Source of the DNA: Lysobacterales bacterium
Lineage (GTDB): Bacteria; Pseudomonadota; Gammaproteobacteria; Xanthomonadales; Marinicellaceae
Length of the DNA: 39,595 nucleotides
Direction of reading: 5' to 3'
Assembly (NCBI GenBank): GCA_026988115.1
Contig: JALSLV010000099.1
Location: forward strand, 1-39,595
How positions within the stretch are numbered: the first letter of the stretch is position 1; each line of letters begins with the position of its first letter. Below are positions 16,747 to 26,292 of the stretch, in pieces. The position numbers and the translations under genes were made by a program. The notes under the pieces were generated by a model. That model was given only the letters and a program-made list of their open reading frames with translations. It was not told where the DNA came from and did no database searches.

Positions 16747-17562
16747 TTACTTTTTCTTAAAAGAAACAATATAAGTGCACAGCATCGATAAAATGACATA
16801 AATACTGAAATAATAGATGCCAATTTGTAAGTTGGCGTCGGTTTTTCCTGTGGCTTTCATGGAGAAATAGGTGACTACTATGGCAACAACAAAGACATCA
16901 AGCATCGACCATTTCCCAATAACTGATAGGAAATGAATCTTTTTTTGTGATAAATGCAATTTGTTTTGTAAAGTAATAACGATGAGTAAAATTGTCTTAA
17001 TGATTGGTGTTATAATGGTAAATAATAGAATAATTCCTGCGATAACGTATTGTTGCTTTTCAAACATTTTCATCAAAGCCGAGACGATACTTTTTGATTC
17101 GTATTGAAAAATTGTATTACCCAACATTGGCAGGTCTTGGTAAGCCGTAATTTCAAGAATTGGGGCAAACCAACCCGTCACAAGTGCAACAATGGATAAA
17201 GCGATTAAACCACTTAATAAAGCCATGTGTTTACCGATAAAATAGATAAGCAATGCTAATAAAACCAAACCCATAAAAGCCTTGGTAAAACGAAAAGCAT
17301 TTTTGTTGTATTTTTCAGATTTTTCTTTTAATGCTTTTAATTCATCCATTGATTCTGAATAGCCGTCGTACCAACTAAAAGTTATCTTTTCTAGTATTTT
17401 TTTTCCTTCATTTTTAATATTGCTTTCCAACTGTAACTTGTTGGTCATTTTGTTTATACTATGAGAATAGCCTTGAGAATTCCCTAGTGCTTCATAGGCA
17501 ATCAATGAAGCAATGATAAACAGTATTATTACATACAACGAACTTAAGATTTTATTTTTCAT
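16747..17562 (-). CDS. PqiA-family inner membrane protein
   Basis: A 271-residue polytopic protein. The segment 'IGKWSMLDVFVVAIVVTYF' is the PqiA (paraquat-inducible protein A) signature, and four to five hydrophobic helices surround it. The N-terminus has one membrane segment followed by a charged, partly helical stretch (about 35-90), probably periplasmic. PqiA/LetA proteins work with MCE proteins in lipid transport between membranes; no MCE gene is seen here. The usual PqiA zinc-binding cysteines are absent, so this is a short, single-domain variant. Its start overlaps the end of yhdP by 11 bases, making it the last gene of the operon. Because YhdP is itself an inter-membrane phospholipid transporter, the pairing makes functional sense. 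Confidence 0.75.
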   Translation of the reverse strand: MKNKILSSLYVIILFIIASLIAYEALGNSQGYSHSINKMTNKLQLESNIKNEGKKILEKITFSWYDGYSESMDELKALKEKSEKYNKNAFRFTKAFMGLVLLALLIYFIGKHMALLSGLIALSIVALVTGWFAPILEITAYQDLPMLGNTIFQYESKSIVSALMKMFEKQQYVIAGIILLFTIITPIIKTILLIVITLQNKLHLSQKKIHFLSVIGKWSMLDVFVVAIVVTYFSMKATGKTDANLQIGIYYFSIYVILSMLCTYIVSFKKK

Positions 17563-20500
17563 TTCTTTTCTTTGTCTCCACTAGGACAATATTGGGTTCA
17601 TCCCAACTGCCTGTAACTTTATAGATAATTTTGCCCACATCTTTCAAACCTTTATGAAACATACCTTGCACTAAAAAGCCAGCCGCAGCACCAACAGCAC
17701 CACCTGTTATGGCACCGATTGTTGGCAATATTCGCCCTACTCTTGGTTCTATAATTATGGTTTGGTCATAATCTTGAGTTGCTAAGCCTGTTCTGCCTGA
17801 TAAACTGATTTTTGCACTGGATGAATCAATAATAAATGCATCAGTATAAGCATCGCCTTTTCTGAGTTCAAAATCACCCTTCATGGACTGGAACTGCAAT
17901 CCTTTTGCAAATACATCACTAAAGTCTAAAATCAAACGCCTTGGTAGGTTGGTTAAACTAAAAAGACCCAATACGCGCCCCATTCCGGGTTTTGTATCAA
18001 CCACCTCACCTTTTCCTAACTCAACACGCATGGAACCACTAATATTTTTTATTTCAAACTCACTGGGCAATCCATCCCAACGAGCTTGCATATTTATTAA
18101 TGTTTGCGTGTGACTAATAGGGGCTTGAAATCCTAATTTTTTCAAAAAAGCAGCAATGTTTCGGGAAGTCATAATAATGTTAAATTTTGACACTCCTTTT
18201 TTGCCTTGGTTGCGTGACCAAACACCATTTATATTTAAATTAAGTAATTCCGAATGAGTCACTAGTTTTTCCACTTTAATCCCTTCACTCACAGGCCTAA
18301 CTTCAATACTCGATTCTCCCAATGGAATCCCATCATAGATAAAATCCCCTATCCATATATGCAAAGGGGGATAGCTTGAACTCACTTGCTCACTTGATTC
18401 CTCAGCCTTTACGATATCAGGTGCTTGCCAATGCAGTTTTTGCAACTGAACAATGATTCCCTTTTGAGTTAAATTGTTAGCAATTTTGACTGTTCCAGAT
18501 ATATCGGCGGCCTCAATCGTTAAATCAATGCTGTCAGCTTTAGTGTTATTGAACACATCAATAGAAACATTTTTTAACTCACGAGCCATAAATATAAGGG
18601 TATCAACCTGTAATGACAGGGTTTTAAATGGCAGGTCTTGAGCATTTTTTTGTGATTTGTTTCTGGTAAGTACGCTTATCCACTTATCAACGTCTACCGT
18701 TCCTAAATGACCACCAAACTTATCTTTTGTTTGACCAAAAATTAACTTGTTTAATTTAAATTCACCAGACTCACGGTTAACACTAAAATTTGAGCTTAAT
18801 AATTTATTATAGTTTAAATCCCAACCACTGTCTAAACAAGGTAAAACACACGATAAAGAAAAGGGAGTTTTTTGTTCTATGGGCTTGGCAAAAGGAGGTG
18901 GCATTTCTAACTGCACCCCTATTAAATCTGAGTTCGCCGTAAATACAGTCTGAGACTGTTGCTTATTAGAAATAGAAAATCGCCACAAAGAACGCCCTAT
19001 TGCTGGCAATTCAAATCCAAGTGTTGATTCAAAATTTGTGACGTCATAATTACCGTTAATCAATACATTAATCTTTGGTGTTTGATTGGCTTGATTGATT
19101 ATTTCACCAGATACCACCGCATTTTGGTTAAGAAATTTTGCTTTTAAATTAGCAAGCTTTAATGATAACCCTGAAAAATCCAAGGTGCCAACCAAGTCAA
19201 GCAATTGAAAATGGCCTAACTGAAAGTCCGTGTGCATAAAAGTAACCGAACCTGATGGTTCTATCTTAACATTGGCTTTATTTAATGGAAATCCCAAATG
19301 AACGTGTGCTTCCTGATTGCCTTTTAAAGACATGTCTTCATCTAAAATTTTTAATCCTTTTTTCATCGGCGAATTTTTAAGAAAATCAAGCAAATAATTA
19401 TCCTTGCCATTGGCATTTACATCAACAGTCAAATAAGGTTTTTTGAAATTTTTAATTTGCGCTAACACAGTTTTTATTCTTGCCTTCATCACTCGTCCAC
19501 GGTGTGATTTAACCTTGAGCGACATATTTTTCGTTCCAACATATGCATTAAAATCAGAAAGTACAGGCCAATCTTTATGGTATTTAACTTGTGCATTTTT
19601 TAAGTTTGACTGCGTGATAAACACGCCTTGATTACCTGTAAAGGGATAATCCTTTGTCAAACCATGATAAATTATCATGCCATTTTCAACCACCCCTGAA
19701 ACCAGTGCTTGATCTAAAAAATTCAACACTTTGGGCTTCCACTTATTCTTTGGCCAGTATTTATACAGTTGATTAACTTGAGCTTGGTAAATAGCAAAGG
19801 TTAAATCCATAAAGAGGTTTTGGTCAAGCCCAATTCGCGCCGCTCCATCTAAAATAAAGTCAGTGCAATCACACCAAATGGAATTTATTTTTACATCAAC
19901 ATCATTGTCTTGCATAGATGTTTGAGCCGTTAAAAGTAAATTATTCCATTGCACTGTTCCACGTAAAATACCTGGAATCCGCGCTGAACCTTTTTCAGAA
20001 TCAATCAGCAATCGGATTTGTTCATTGTGAAAATTAACTGAACCCGATAAGTTGCTTAATTGAGTTACATCCGTTGCCATATTTATATTTTCAAAAGCAA
20101 TACTGCCTTCTACGATACGCCTTAAGTTTACATCGTATTTTATGGACACATCAGCAACTTTTCCGGACAACTCAAATGCATCAAATGCAGCTGTATCAAT
20201 GTGAATAACCCCAAGTATTGCCCTTAATAAAGGAATATCCAAAACATCTGCTTTTAGGTTTATGAAGCCATTATTACGGTTTATCCGAACATTTATTTCC
20301 TCTTGTGATATGGATGTGGTTTCAATACCTTTAAGGGTTAAATTTGCCGACCATTTGTTTTTATTGCCTTTATAAACTAATTCTGCTTGACCTGTTATTT
20401 CTGCATCATCGTCGAAAAATTTATTTTTGAGATTGGCTTTAGCTATCATTTTTACGATGCTGCTGTTTTGGGTTTCCAGCCAGATTTGGGCATCGATAAA

Positions 20501-21241
20501 TGTTTTGGGAAAATAATCAATAGCGGTGTAATTACCAATGCGATGAAGTGATAAATTTTTTGATTCCACATACCATTTAGCTTGTTTAAGAAAATCATTG
20601 CTTTTTGCCGTGATGGCTTTTAACAAAATTACATCGGCAATCTCTTTTGTATCAAGCTCCAAAACAAAGGCTCTTTGATCATTGGATTGCTGCACCGTTA
20701 TCTTAGATTTTATTTTATGTTTGGCTTGAGAAACGGGATCAGTAAAATTTAATATCAAATTGTTAACAGACAATGTTCCAGCATCCAATAATTTTCCAAT
20801 TTTATCGGAAAATCCTGTGTTCATATCCACTTCATCGGTGAGAACGATTTTTCCAGAGGGTTTTCTTTCAAAGTCAACTGCGACATCGCTAATTTCAAGG
20901 TTTATACCAGTCGATCCTTTGGGCACAAGAAACTGAACAAGGTTAATAGTCAATACCGCTTGATCAACAGCAACTTCTTTTTCGTCTTTTATTTTCAACC
21001 CCTGAATAACAAAAGAAGGACCAAAACCTCGCCATTTTCCAGAGATATGCTCGATAGCAACCTCCTTATTCCATTGTTTGGACAAAAAAGAAACAACTTT
21101 ATCTTTGTATAAGTTTTCATTCGGTAGAATGAGCGAAACAACACCAATCACAACCCCAAACAATACAATTATTACTGCCAGTAAGCCACGTAAATGTATC
21201 CAAATACGAAAAGCCAGAGAATGTTGTGCTGTATTGGTCAT
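17552..21241 (-). CDS. yhdP: YhdP-family AsmA-like phospholipid transport protein
   Basis: A 1,229-residue protein, close to E. coli YhdP length (about 1,270). It has one N-terminal transmembrane helix (about 14-37), then a very long beta-rich periplasmic region of the DUF3971/AsmA2 type. The C-terminus carries the family hallmark 'IIEPRVGRILPTIGAITGG' and a small hydrophobic segment, followed by 'GSWDEPNI'. In E. coli YhdP forms a bridge carrying phospholipids to the outer membrane together with TamB and YdbH. It sits 3 bases after rng and overlaps the PqiA-family gene. The maf-rng-yhdP order is the same as in E. coli, which supports the name. Confidence 0.9.
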   Translation of the reverse strand: MTNTAQHSLAFRIWIHLRGLLAVIIVLFGVVIGVVSLILPNENLYKDKVVSFLSKQWNKEVAIEHISGKWRGFGPSFVIQGLKIKDEKEVAVDQAVLTINLVQFLVPKGSTGINLEISDVAVDFERKPSGKIVLTDEVDMNTGFSDKIGKLLDAGTLSVNNLILNFTDPVSQAKHKIKSKITVQQSNDQRAFVLELDTKEIADVILLKAITAKSNDFLKQAKWYVESKNLSLHRIGNYTAIDYFPKTFIDAQIWLETQNSSIVKMIAKANLKNKFFDDDAEITGQAELVYKGNKNKWSANLTLKGIETTSISQEEINVRINRNNGFINLKADVLDIPLLRAILGVIHIDTAAFDAFELSGKVADVSIKYDVNLRRIVEGSIAFENINMATDVTQLSNLSGSVNFHNEQIRLLIDSEKGSARIPGILRGTVQWNNLLLTAQTSMQDNDVDVKINSIWCDCTDFILDGAARIGLDQNLFMDLTFAIYQAQVNQLYKYWPKNKWKPKVLNFLDQALVSGVVENGMIIYHGLTKDYPFTGNQGVFITQSNLKNAQVKYHKDWPVLSDFNAYVGTKNMSLKVKSHRGRVMKARIKTVLAQIKNFKKPYLTVDVNANGKDNYLLDFLKNSPMKKGLKILDEDMSLKGNQEAHVHLGFPLNKANVKIEPSGSVTFMHTDFQLGHFQLLDLVGTLDFSGLSLKLANLKAKFLNQNAVVSGEIINQANQTPKINVLINGNYDVTNFESTLGFELPAIGRSLWRFSISNKQQSQTVFTANSDLIGVQLEMPPPFAKPIEQKTPFSLSCVLPCLDSGWDLNYNKLLSSNFSVNRESGEFKLNKLIFGQTKDKFGGHLGTVDVDKWISVLTRNKSQKNAQDLPFKTLSLQVDTLIFMARELKNVSIDVFNNTKADSIDLTIEAADISGTVKIANNLTQKGIIVQLQKLHWQAPDIVKAEESSEQVSSSYPPLHIWIGDFIYDGIPLGESSIEVRPVSEGIKVEKLVTHSELLNLNINGVWSRNQGKKGVSKFNIIMTSRNIAAFLKKLGFQAPISHTQTLINMQARWDGLPSEFEIKNISGSMRVELGKGEVVDTKPGMGRVLGLFSLTNLPRRLILDFSDVFAKGLQFQSMKGDFELRKGDAYTDAFIIDSSSAKISLSGRTGLATQDYDQTIIIEPRVGRILPTIGAITGGAVGAAAGFLVQGMFHKGLKDVGKIIYKVTGSWDEPNIVLVETKKRNEK

Positions 21242-21244
21242 AAA

Positions 21245-22732
21245 CTAAACAATCACCACATCGTACTGCTCTTGAGAGTAAGAATTCTCAGGTTGTAAAC
21301 TAATTCTTTTTCCTAATTCGTCTTCTAATTCCGATAAGGAATGGGTTTGCTCATCTAAAATATAATCGACCAAAACCGTGGAGGCAATAACAAGTATTTT
21401 GCCTGTTTGAAACTGCCTTACCATGCGAATAATTTCTCTAAACAACTCATAACAAACCGATTCAACCGTTTTCATCTTACCTAAACCATCGCATGATGGG
21501 CATTTTTGAGTTAGCATTTGTTGTAAATTTTCAGTTGTTCTTTTGCGGGTAATTTCAACTAAACCCAGTGTTGTTAATCCGTGCACATAGGTTCTTGTTG
21601 GATCCGCTGTGAGGTGATTTTGCAGTGTTTTAAGTACTTGATCTTTGTGTTCTTGCACGGACATATCAATAAAATCGGCAATAATGATACCACCTATATT
21701 TCTTAAACGAAGTTGTCGCGCAATCATTTGAGCCGCTTCAAGATTGGTTCGAAACACGGTTTCTTCTTGGTTTTTAAAACCAATGTACTTACCCGTATTA
21801 ACATCGATTGTTGTCATCGCTTCATTTTGGTCTATAACAAGATTGCCTCCAGATTTTAACGGTACAAATTGACGTAATGCCCTATTTATCTCATCATCAA
21901 TATTGTAAAAATCGAAAATAGGTCGTGCACCTTTATAATGAAGCAATTCACCTTGCCACTCGGGAACAAATTCTTTGATAAATTTCTTAAGGTGTACATA
22001 GACAGTAAAAGAGTCTGTTTTTATTACTTTTACATCAGATGAAATAAAATCACGCACGATGCGCTTGGGTAGGTTGAATTCTTGATAAACTAAATCTTTG
22101 ACTTTGCCTGTTTTGATGCGTTCATTGACCTTACCCCACAATTTGTGTAGAAATTTAAAATCGCGCAATAAATCTTCTTCGTTACTGCATTCGGCATTGG
22201 TTCGGGCAATTAATCCATGTTCTTTTTTCTGTTGAATATTCTCTAAACAAGAAATTAAACGCGCCCTTTCTTCCTCTTCCATTATGCGAATGGAAATAGT
22301 ATTGACTTTAGGTTCATTGGGCAAAAGCACTAAAAAACGACTGGGAATGCTCAAATTACAGGTGATTCGTGCCCCTTTTGAACCAATTGCATCCTTATAA
22401 ACCTGAACTACAATTCTTTGACCCTCATGAACCACACTTGAAATCGAAGGGTACTTAAGCTCAGAATCTGATTTTTTTTGTCCTTCTAAACGAATTAGTT
22501 TTTGCTGTGAACACACATCAGTGACGTGCATAAAAGCCGACCTTCCATGCCCAATATCAACAAAAGCCGCTTGCAACCCTGGCAGGACTTTTTCAACCCG
22601 GCCAATATAAATATTGCCAACACATGATGTACTTTGGTAACGTTCAATAAGCATTTCTTGCAACATGCCATTTTCCACCAGTGCCACCCGGGTTTCACTT
22701 GGTGTCGAATTGATGAGTATTTCTTCGCTCAT
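21245..22732 (-). CDS. rng: ribonuclease G
   Basis: A 495-residue endoribonuclease of the RNase E/G family, which matures 16S rRNA 5' ends and cleaves AU-rich single-stranded RNA. An S1 RNA-binding domain follows the N-terminus (GNIYIGRVEKVLPGLQAAFVDIG, about 37-60). The catalytic DNase-I-like part contains 'TTIDVNTGKYIG', with the metal-binding Asp, and 'IGGIIIADFIDM', with the second Asp. The zinc-link 'CPSCDGLGKM' is intact at about residue 418. There is no long C-terminal scaffold, so it is RNase G and not RNase E. Its start overlaps the maf stop by 4 bases and yhdP follows after 3 bases. Confidence 0.95.
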   Translation of the reverse strand: MSEEILINSTPSETRVALVENGMLQEMLIERYQSTSCVGNIYIGRVEKVLPGLQAAFVDIGHGRSAFMHVTDVCSQQKLIRLEGQKKSDSELKYPSISSVVHEGQRIVVQVYKDAIGSKGARITCNLSIPSRFLVLLPNEPKVNTISIRIMEEEERARLISCLENIQQKKEHGLIARTNAECSNEEDLLRDFKFLHKLWGKVNERIKTGKVKDLVYQEFNLPKRIVRDFISSDVKVIKTDSFTVYVHLKKFIKEFVPEWQGELLHYKGARPIFDFYNIDDEINRALRQFVPLKSGGNLVIDQNEAMTTIDVNTGKYIGFKNQEETVFRTNLEAAQMIARQLRLRNIGGIIIADFIDMSVQEHKDQVLKTLQNHLTADPTRTYVHGLTTLGLVEITRKRTTENLQQMLTQKCPSCDGLGKMKTVESVCYELFREIIRMVRQFQTGKILVIASTVLVDYILDEQTHSLSELEDELGKRISLQPENSYSQEQYDVVIV

Positions 22733-23295
22733 TCAAACTCCATTAGTAATTGTGACGTTTCATACAGTGGTAACCCCATAATACCAGAACAACTACCAGA
22801 AATACACTTTATCCAACGTGCTGCAAACCCCTGAATACCATAACTTCCCGCCTTATCCATAGGCTCGCCGCTGGCTATATATTTTTTAACTTCCTGACCT
22901 TTTAATTGACCAAACAACACCTCACTAACTGAGCTTACCACTCTTGAATGGATCGAATCAACCAATGCAACAGCAGTAATGACTTGGTGCTTTTTGTCTG
23001 ATAAGGACATCAACATGGTATAAGCCTCTTTTTCATCTCTTGGTTTTCCTAAAATAACATCCCCTAATACCACAATCGTATCTGAGCCAAGAGTTAGCAA
23101 GGTTTCATCTGAACGACTCCAACCTGCTTGTGCTTTTTCCATGGCGAGTCTTAAGCAATAATCCAATGGTTTTTCATTGCCTTTAATTCGTTCATCAATA
23201 TCGACAGGGGCACATACTGGAGTCATGCCAATTTGTTCTAGCAATTGCTTTCTTCTTGGTGACTGAGATGCCAGTAAAATTTTCTTTAACGCCAT
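22729..23295 (-). CDS. maf: Maf-family nucleoside triphosphate pyrophosphatase
   Basis: A 188-residue Maf protein, which hydrolyses non-canonical or dTTP/UTP nucleotides to monophosphates. Visible motifs: 'LLASQSPRRKQLLEQIG' (substrate-binding S/R at 9-14), 'TLGSDTIVV' with the catalytic Asp, 'GKPRDEKEAYTML', and 'SYGIQGFAARWI' near the C-terminus. The gene lies directly before rng, the place of the E. coli yhdE paralogue (dTTP/UTP pyrophosphatase), so that subfamily is favoured. It is 3 bases after rlmH and overlaps rng by 4 bases. Confidence 0.92.
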   Translation of the reverse strand: MALKKILLASQSPRRKQLLEQIGMTPVCAPVDIDERIKGNEKPLDYCLRLAMEKAQAGWSRSDETLLTLGSDTIVVLGDVILGKPRDEKEAYTMLMSLSDKKHQVITAVALVDSIHSRVVSSVSEVLFGQLKGQEVKKYIASGEPMDKAGSYGIQGFAARWIKCISGSCSGIMGLPLYETSQLLMEFE

Positions 23296-23298
23296 TTA

Positions 23299-23769
23299 TT
23301 ATTCACGATGATACGGATGATTGGCTATTATACTATAGGCTCGGTATATTTGCTCAATGACAATAACGCGGACTATTGGATGGGGAAAAGTCAACAAACT
23401 CAATGACCACTGAGCAGAAGCTTTACTTTTGACCTCTTGAGAGAAACCATCAGCTCCACCAATAACAATGGCAATATCCACAGATTGCATTTGCCATTTA
23501 GTGATGGATTGAGCAAGGTGTTTTGTTGAAATAGCCAAGCCATGTTCATCAAGAACAATCATTTTTTCATTGGCTTTTAAAGCCGATAAAATGCTCATGC
23601 CTTCTATTTGTTTGGCTTTTTCAACATTAATTGTTTTAGAACGATGAACAGGAAGAATTTCTACTAACTCGATTTGTTGAGGTTTGCTGAGTCGCTTATT
23701 GTAGTCATTGTAGGTTTGTTGTACCCACTTGGGCATTTTTTGCCCGACTGCTAACAATCGAATTTTCAT
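23299..23769 (-). CDS. rlmH: 23S rRNA (pseudouridine1915-N3)-methyltransferase RlmH
   Basis: A 156-residue SPOUT-fold methyltransferase that N3-methylates pseudouridine 1915 of 23S rRNA in the assembled 70S ribosome. It has the expected N-terminus 'MKIRLLAVGQKMPKWV', the SAM-knot region 'IAIVIGGADGFS' and the highly conserved C-terminal 'EQIYRAYSIIANHPYHRE'. Length equals that of the E. coli enzyme (155). Its start overlaps the rsfS stop by 4 bases, the usual rsfS-rlmH pairing. Confidence 0.97.
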   Translation of the reverse strand: MKIRLLAVGQKMPKWVQQTYNDYNKRLSKPQQIELVEILPVHRSKTINVEKAKQIEGMSILSALKANEKMIVLDEHGLAISTKHLAQSITKWQMQSVDIAIVIGGADGFSQEVKSKASAQWSLSLLTFPHPIVRVIVIEQIYRAYSIIANHPYHRE

Positions 23770-24128
23770 TCTTCTTGTGCATCAATATCCCAAAGACCTT
23801 CTAAGTTGTAATGCTCACGGGCAGGAGGTGACATCACATGTAAAACGACATCAACAAAATCCACAACAACCCATTCGGATTGTCCCAGTCCTTCTGTACC
23901 CATTTTTTCATAACCCGCTTCTTGAGCCTTTTTAAAAGCGGATTCAGCAATTGTTTGGATGTGGCGATTGGAAGTTCCCGAAGCAATAACCATATAATCT
24001 GTTACTTGGGTCAGGTGTTTGACATCAATGACCGTAATGTCATTGGCTTTAGCGTCTTCTAGTGCGTCAACGATAATATTTTTTAATTGTGATGAATCAA
24101 CATCTTGGTTACTTAGGGCTGTTTTCAT
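23766..24128 (-). CDS. rsfS: ribosomal silencing factor RsfS
   Basis: A 120-residue protein that binds ribosomal protein uL14 and blocks subunit joining when nutrients are scarce. The core motif 'ITVIDVKHLTQVTDYMVIASGTSNRH' and 'WVVVDFVDVVLHVMSPPAREHYNLEGLW' are diagnostic. It is the first gene of the six-gene minus-strand operon, with only a weak AAAGAA ribosome site upstream. The commonly adjacent nadD is not present here. Confidence 0.95.
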   Translation of the reverse strand: MKTALSNQDVDSSQLKNIIVDALEDAKANDITVIDVKHLTQVTDYMVIASGTSNRHIQTIAESAFKKAQEAGYEKMGTEGLGQSEWVVVDFVDVVLHVMSPPAREHYNLEGLWDIDAQEE

Positions 24129-24235
24129 TAGTTCTTTAATTAGTTAATTTGTATTGTAGTTGCTAAATTTTACCATTATCATGTTCATTTTTCATGGCAA
24201 AGTGGTATTTTGGTGAATTCAGCAGCAATTATATA

Positions 24236-24266
24236 TAAAAAGAGCCTCTAATTAACTTAGAAGCTC
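24236..24266 (-). terminator. rho-independent terminator after the AMP nucleosidase gene
   Basis: On the minus strand GAGCTTCTAA-GTTAA-TTAGAGGCTC forms a 10-bp stem with one mismatch and a 5-base loop, immediately followed by TTTTT. It lies 30 bases after the stop codon at 24297 and separates the purine genes from the rsfS operon. Confidence 0.85.
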
Positions 24267-24296
24267 AAATTTATTCTTAATGATTTGTTTTAAAGG

Positions 24297-25079
24297 CTAA
24301 TCCCAGCCACCAAAACGCAAGTGGCGCATAGATTCTCCATTTCTCTTAATTTCTTTTAATGCTTCAATACCAATTTTAATGTGATTATCCACATAATTAG
24401 CCGAAACATTATCGTCACTTTTTTCTGTTTTTACACCTTCTGGAACCATTGGTTGATCGGTCACAAGCAATAAAGCACCTGCAGGGATTTCATTGGCAAA
24501 AGCGGTTGAAAAAATAGTGGCAGTTTCCATGTCAATTGCCATGGCTCGGCATTTTCTTAAGTAAGATTTAAATTCATCATCGTGTTCCCAAACGCGACGA
24601 TTGGTGGTGAAAACCGTCCCTGTCCAATAGTCTAAATTGAACTTAATTATAGTAGCTGAAACGGCCCTTTGTAATTTAAATGCAGGCAGAGCAGGTACTT
24701 CAGGTGGCAAATAATCATTGGATGTCCCTTCCCCGCGAATTCCCGCAAGTGGAAGTATTAAATCACCTAAATTATTTTTCTTCTTAAGGCCGCCACATTT
24801 GCCCAAAAACAAAACCGCTTTAGGCTTAATAGCACTGAGCAAATCCATGATTGTTGCAGCATTTGCCGAACCCATTCCAAAGTTAATGATTGTAATACCA
24901 TCATGTGTGGCACTACTCATAGGACGGTCTTCGCCTTGAAGTTTAGCTCCCGTTTGTTCACAAAAACGATTAACATAATCTGAAAAATTAGTTAATAGGA
25001 TAACATCGCCAAAATCTTCCAGAGCTACGCCTGTATAGCGAGGTAACCAGTTTGAGACAATTTCTTTTTTACTTATCAT
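24297..25079 (-). CDS. amn: AMP nucleosidase, short form
   Basis: A 260-residue phosphorylase-superfamily (PNP/UDP) enzyme that would split AMP into adenine and ribose 5-phosphate. The sequence begins 'MISKKEIVSNWLPRYTG', continues 'GITIINFGMGSANAATIMDLL', 'LFLGKCGGLKKK', 'FTTNRRVWEHDDEF', 'RAMAIDMETATIF' and 'LLLVTDQPMVPEGVKT', and ends '(M)RHLRFGGWD'. This matches, from memory, the short AMP nucleosidase common in Bacteroidetes, and not the roughly 480-residue E. coli Amn. DMETA holds the conserved Glu that contacts ribose. A strong AAGGAG site precedes ATG 25079. It is convergent in role with purEK, being adenylate salvage/turnover beside de novo synthesis. Confidence 0.88.
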   Translation of the reverse strand: MISKKEIVSNWLPRYTGVALEDFGDVILLTNFSDYVNRFCEQTGAKLQGEDRPMSSATHDGITIINFGMGSANAATIMDLLSAIKPKAVLFLGKCGGLKKKNNLGDLILPLAGIRGEGTSNDYLPPEVPALPAFKLQRAVSATIIKFNLDYWTGTVFTTNRRVWEHDDEFKSYLRKCRAMAIDMETATIFSTAFANEIPAGALLLVTDQPMVPEGVKTEKSDDNVSANYVDNHIKIGIEALKEIKRNGESMRHLRFGGWD

Positions 25080-25179
25080 TATTATTCTCCTTATTGAAAT
25101 TGACGGCGTATGATAAAGAGATTAGCTTATAATAGCAACCAATAGATTACTTTGAAGATTAGAACAATACCTTTTAGTA

Positions 25180-26289
25180 CTACTTTGTAAGCAATTCAGC
25201 CAACTTAACAACTTTTTCATGCAAATCCTCGGCATTGTCTGCTACTACGGTTGAATGTCCTACTTTACGTCCTTTGCGTTCTTGCTTGCCATAGATATGC
25301 CAATAAATGCCTTTTTCTTTTGTGTTTAAAGCAATCTTAGGAATTTCTCCAATCCAGTTAATCATAGCAGAATAACCCAAACTCATTTGTGTAGAACCTA
25401 ATGCCAAACCCATCCCGGCTCGCAAATGGTTCTCAAACTGCGAAGTGACCGCACCCTCAATACTCCAATGTCCCGAGTTGTGCACTCGCGGCGCCATTTC
25501 GTTAATTAATAAACCGTCTTGAGTTTCAAACATTTCAATCACAAGCACGCCGACATAACTCAAGGTGTTGGCAATTTTTTGTGCGTACTCAAGGGCTTTT
25601 CCACTGGCACTTGATGGATTGGCTGGCACCAAGGTTGTGGTTAAAATACCATTTTTATGCTTGTTTTCGCACAATTCATAAAATTTTATTTCTGCCTGAG
25701 CATTGCGCACCACAATGACCGAAATTTCTCGCACGAAATCAACCGCATGTTCTAACACAAAACTTCCGCCTTGCACCTCTTTCCACAGTTCTTTTAAATT
25801 GGTGTTTTCGGTGATTCGGTGCTGTCCCTTACCATCATAACCTAAACGTCGAGTCTTTAAAAATCCATTATTACCACAACTCTTAGCTGCAAAAACCAAT
25901 TCAGAATAACTATCAACGTTATGAAAATCAGCAATAGGAATACTCAACGATTTGAATAAAAGTTTCTCTTTTAATCGATCTTGGGCAATTTCTAACACTT
26001 TAGGGTGCGGAAATATTGACGTGCGTTTTGCCACAAATTCTGCGGCTTCAACTGGCACGTTTTCAAAATCATAGGTGACAAAATCGCATTTTTGAGCAAA
26101 CTCTTCCAATGCCATTTCATTACTATAATCGGCTACCATTAAATCCCCAACCAATCCAGCGCAAGCATCAGCAGTTGGATCAAAAAAGACAAAACGAAAA
26201 CCCAAAGGATAACCATCAAGAGCTAACATCTGGGCTAATTGTCCACCTCCAAGAATTCCAATAGTCGGAAATAAAGTCTTTTCAGTCAT
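25180..26289 (-). CDS. purK: 5-(carboxyamino)imidazole ribonucleotide synthase
   Basis: A 369-residue ATP-grasp enzyme converting AIR, ATP and bicarbonate to N5-CAIR in purine synthesis. It has the N-terminal 'IGILGGGQLAQMLALDGYPLG', the ATP-grasp 'FLKTRRLGYDGKGQ', a 'VLEHAVDFVREISVIVVR' strand and the metal-binding 'INEMAPRVHNSGHW'. Size is normal. It follows purE after 3 bases, forming the classical purEK pair. Confidence 0.96.
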   Translation of the reverse strand: MTEKTLFPTIGILGGGQLAQMLALDGYPLGFRFVFFDPTADACAGLVGDLMVADYSNEMALEEFAQKCDFVTYDFENVPVEAAEFVAKRTSIFPHPKVLEIAQDRLKEKLLFKSLSIPIADFHNVDSYSELVFAAKSCGNNGFLKTRRLGYDGKGQHRITENTNLKELWKEVQGGSFVLEHAVDFVREISVIVVRNAQAEIKFYELCENKHKNGILTTTLVPANPSSASGKALEYAQKIANTLSYVGVLVIEMFETQDGLLINEMAPRVHNSGHWSIEGAVTSQFENHLRAGMGLALGSTQMSLGYSAMINWIGEIPKIALNTKEKGIYWHIYGKQERKGRKVGHSTVVADNAEDLHEKVVKLAELLTK

Positions 26290-26292
26290 AAT

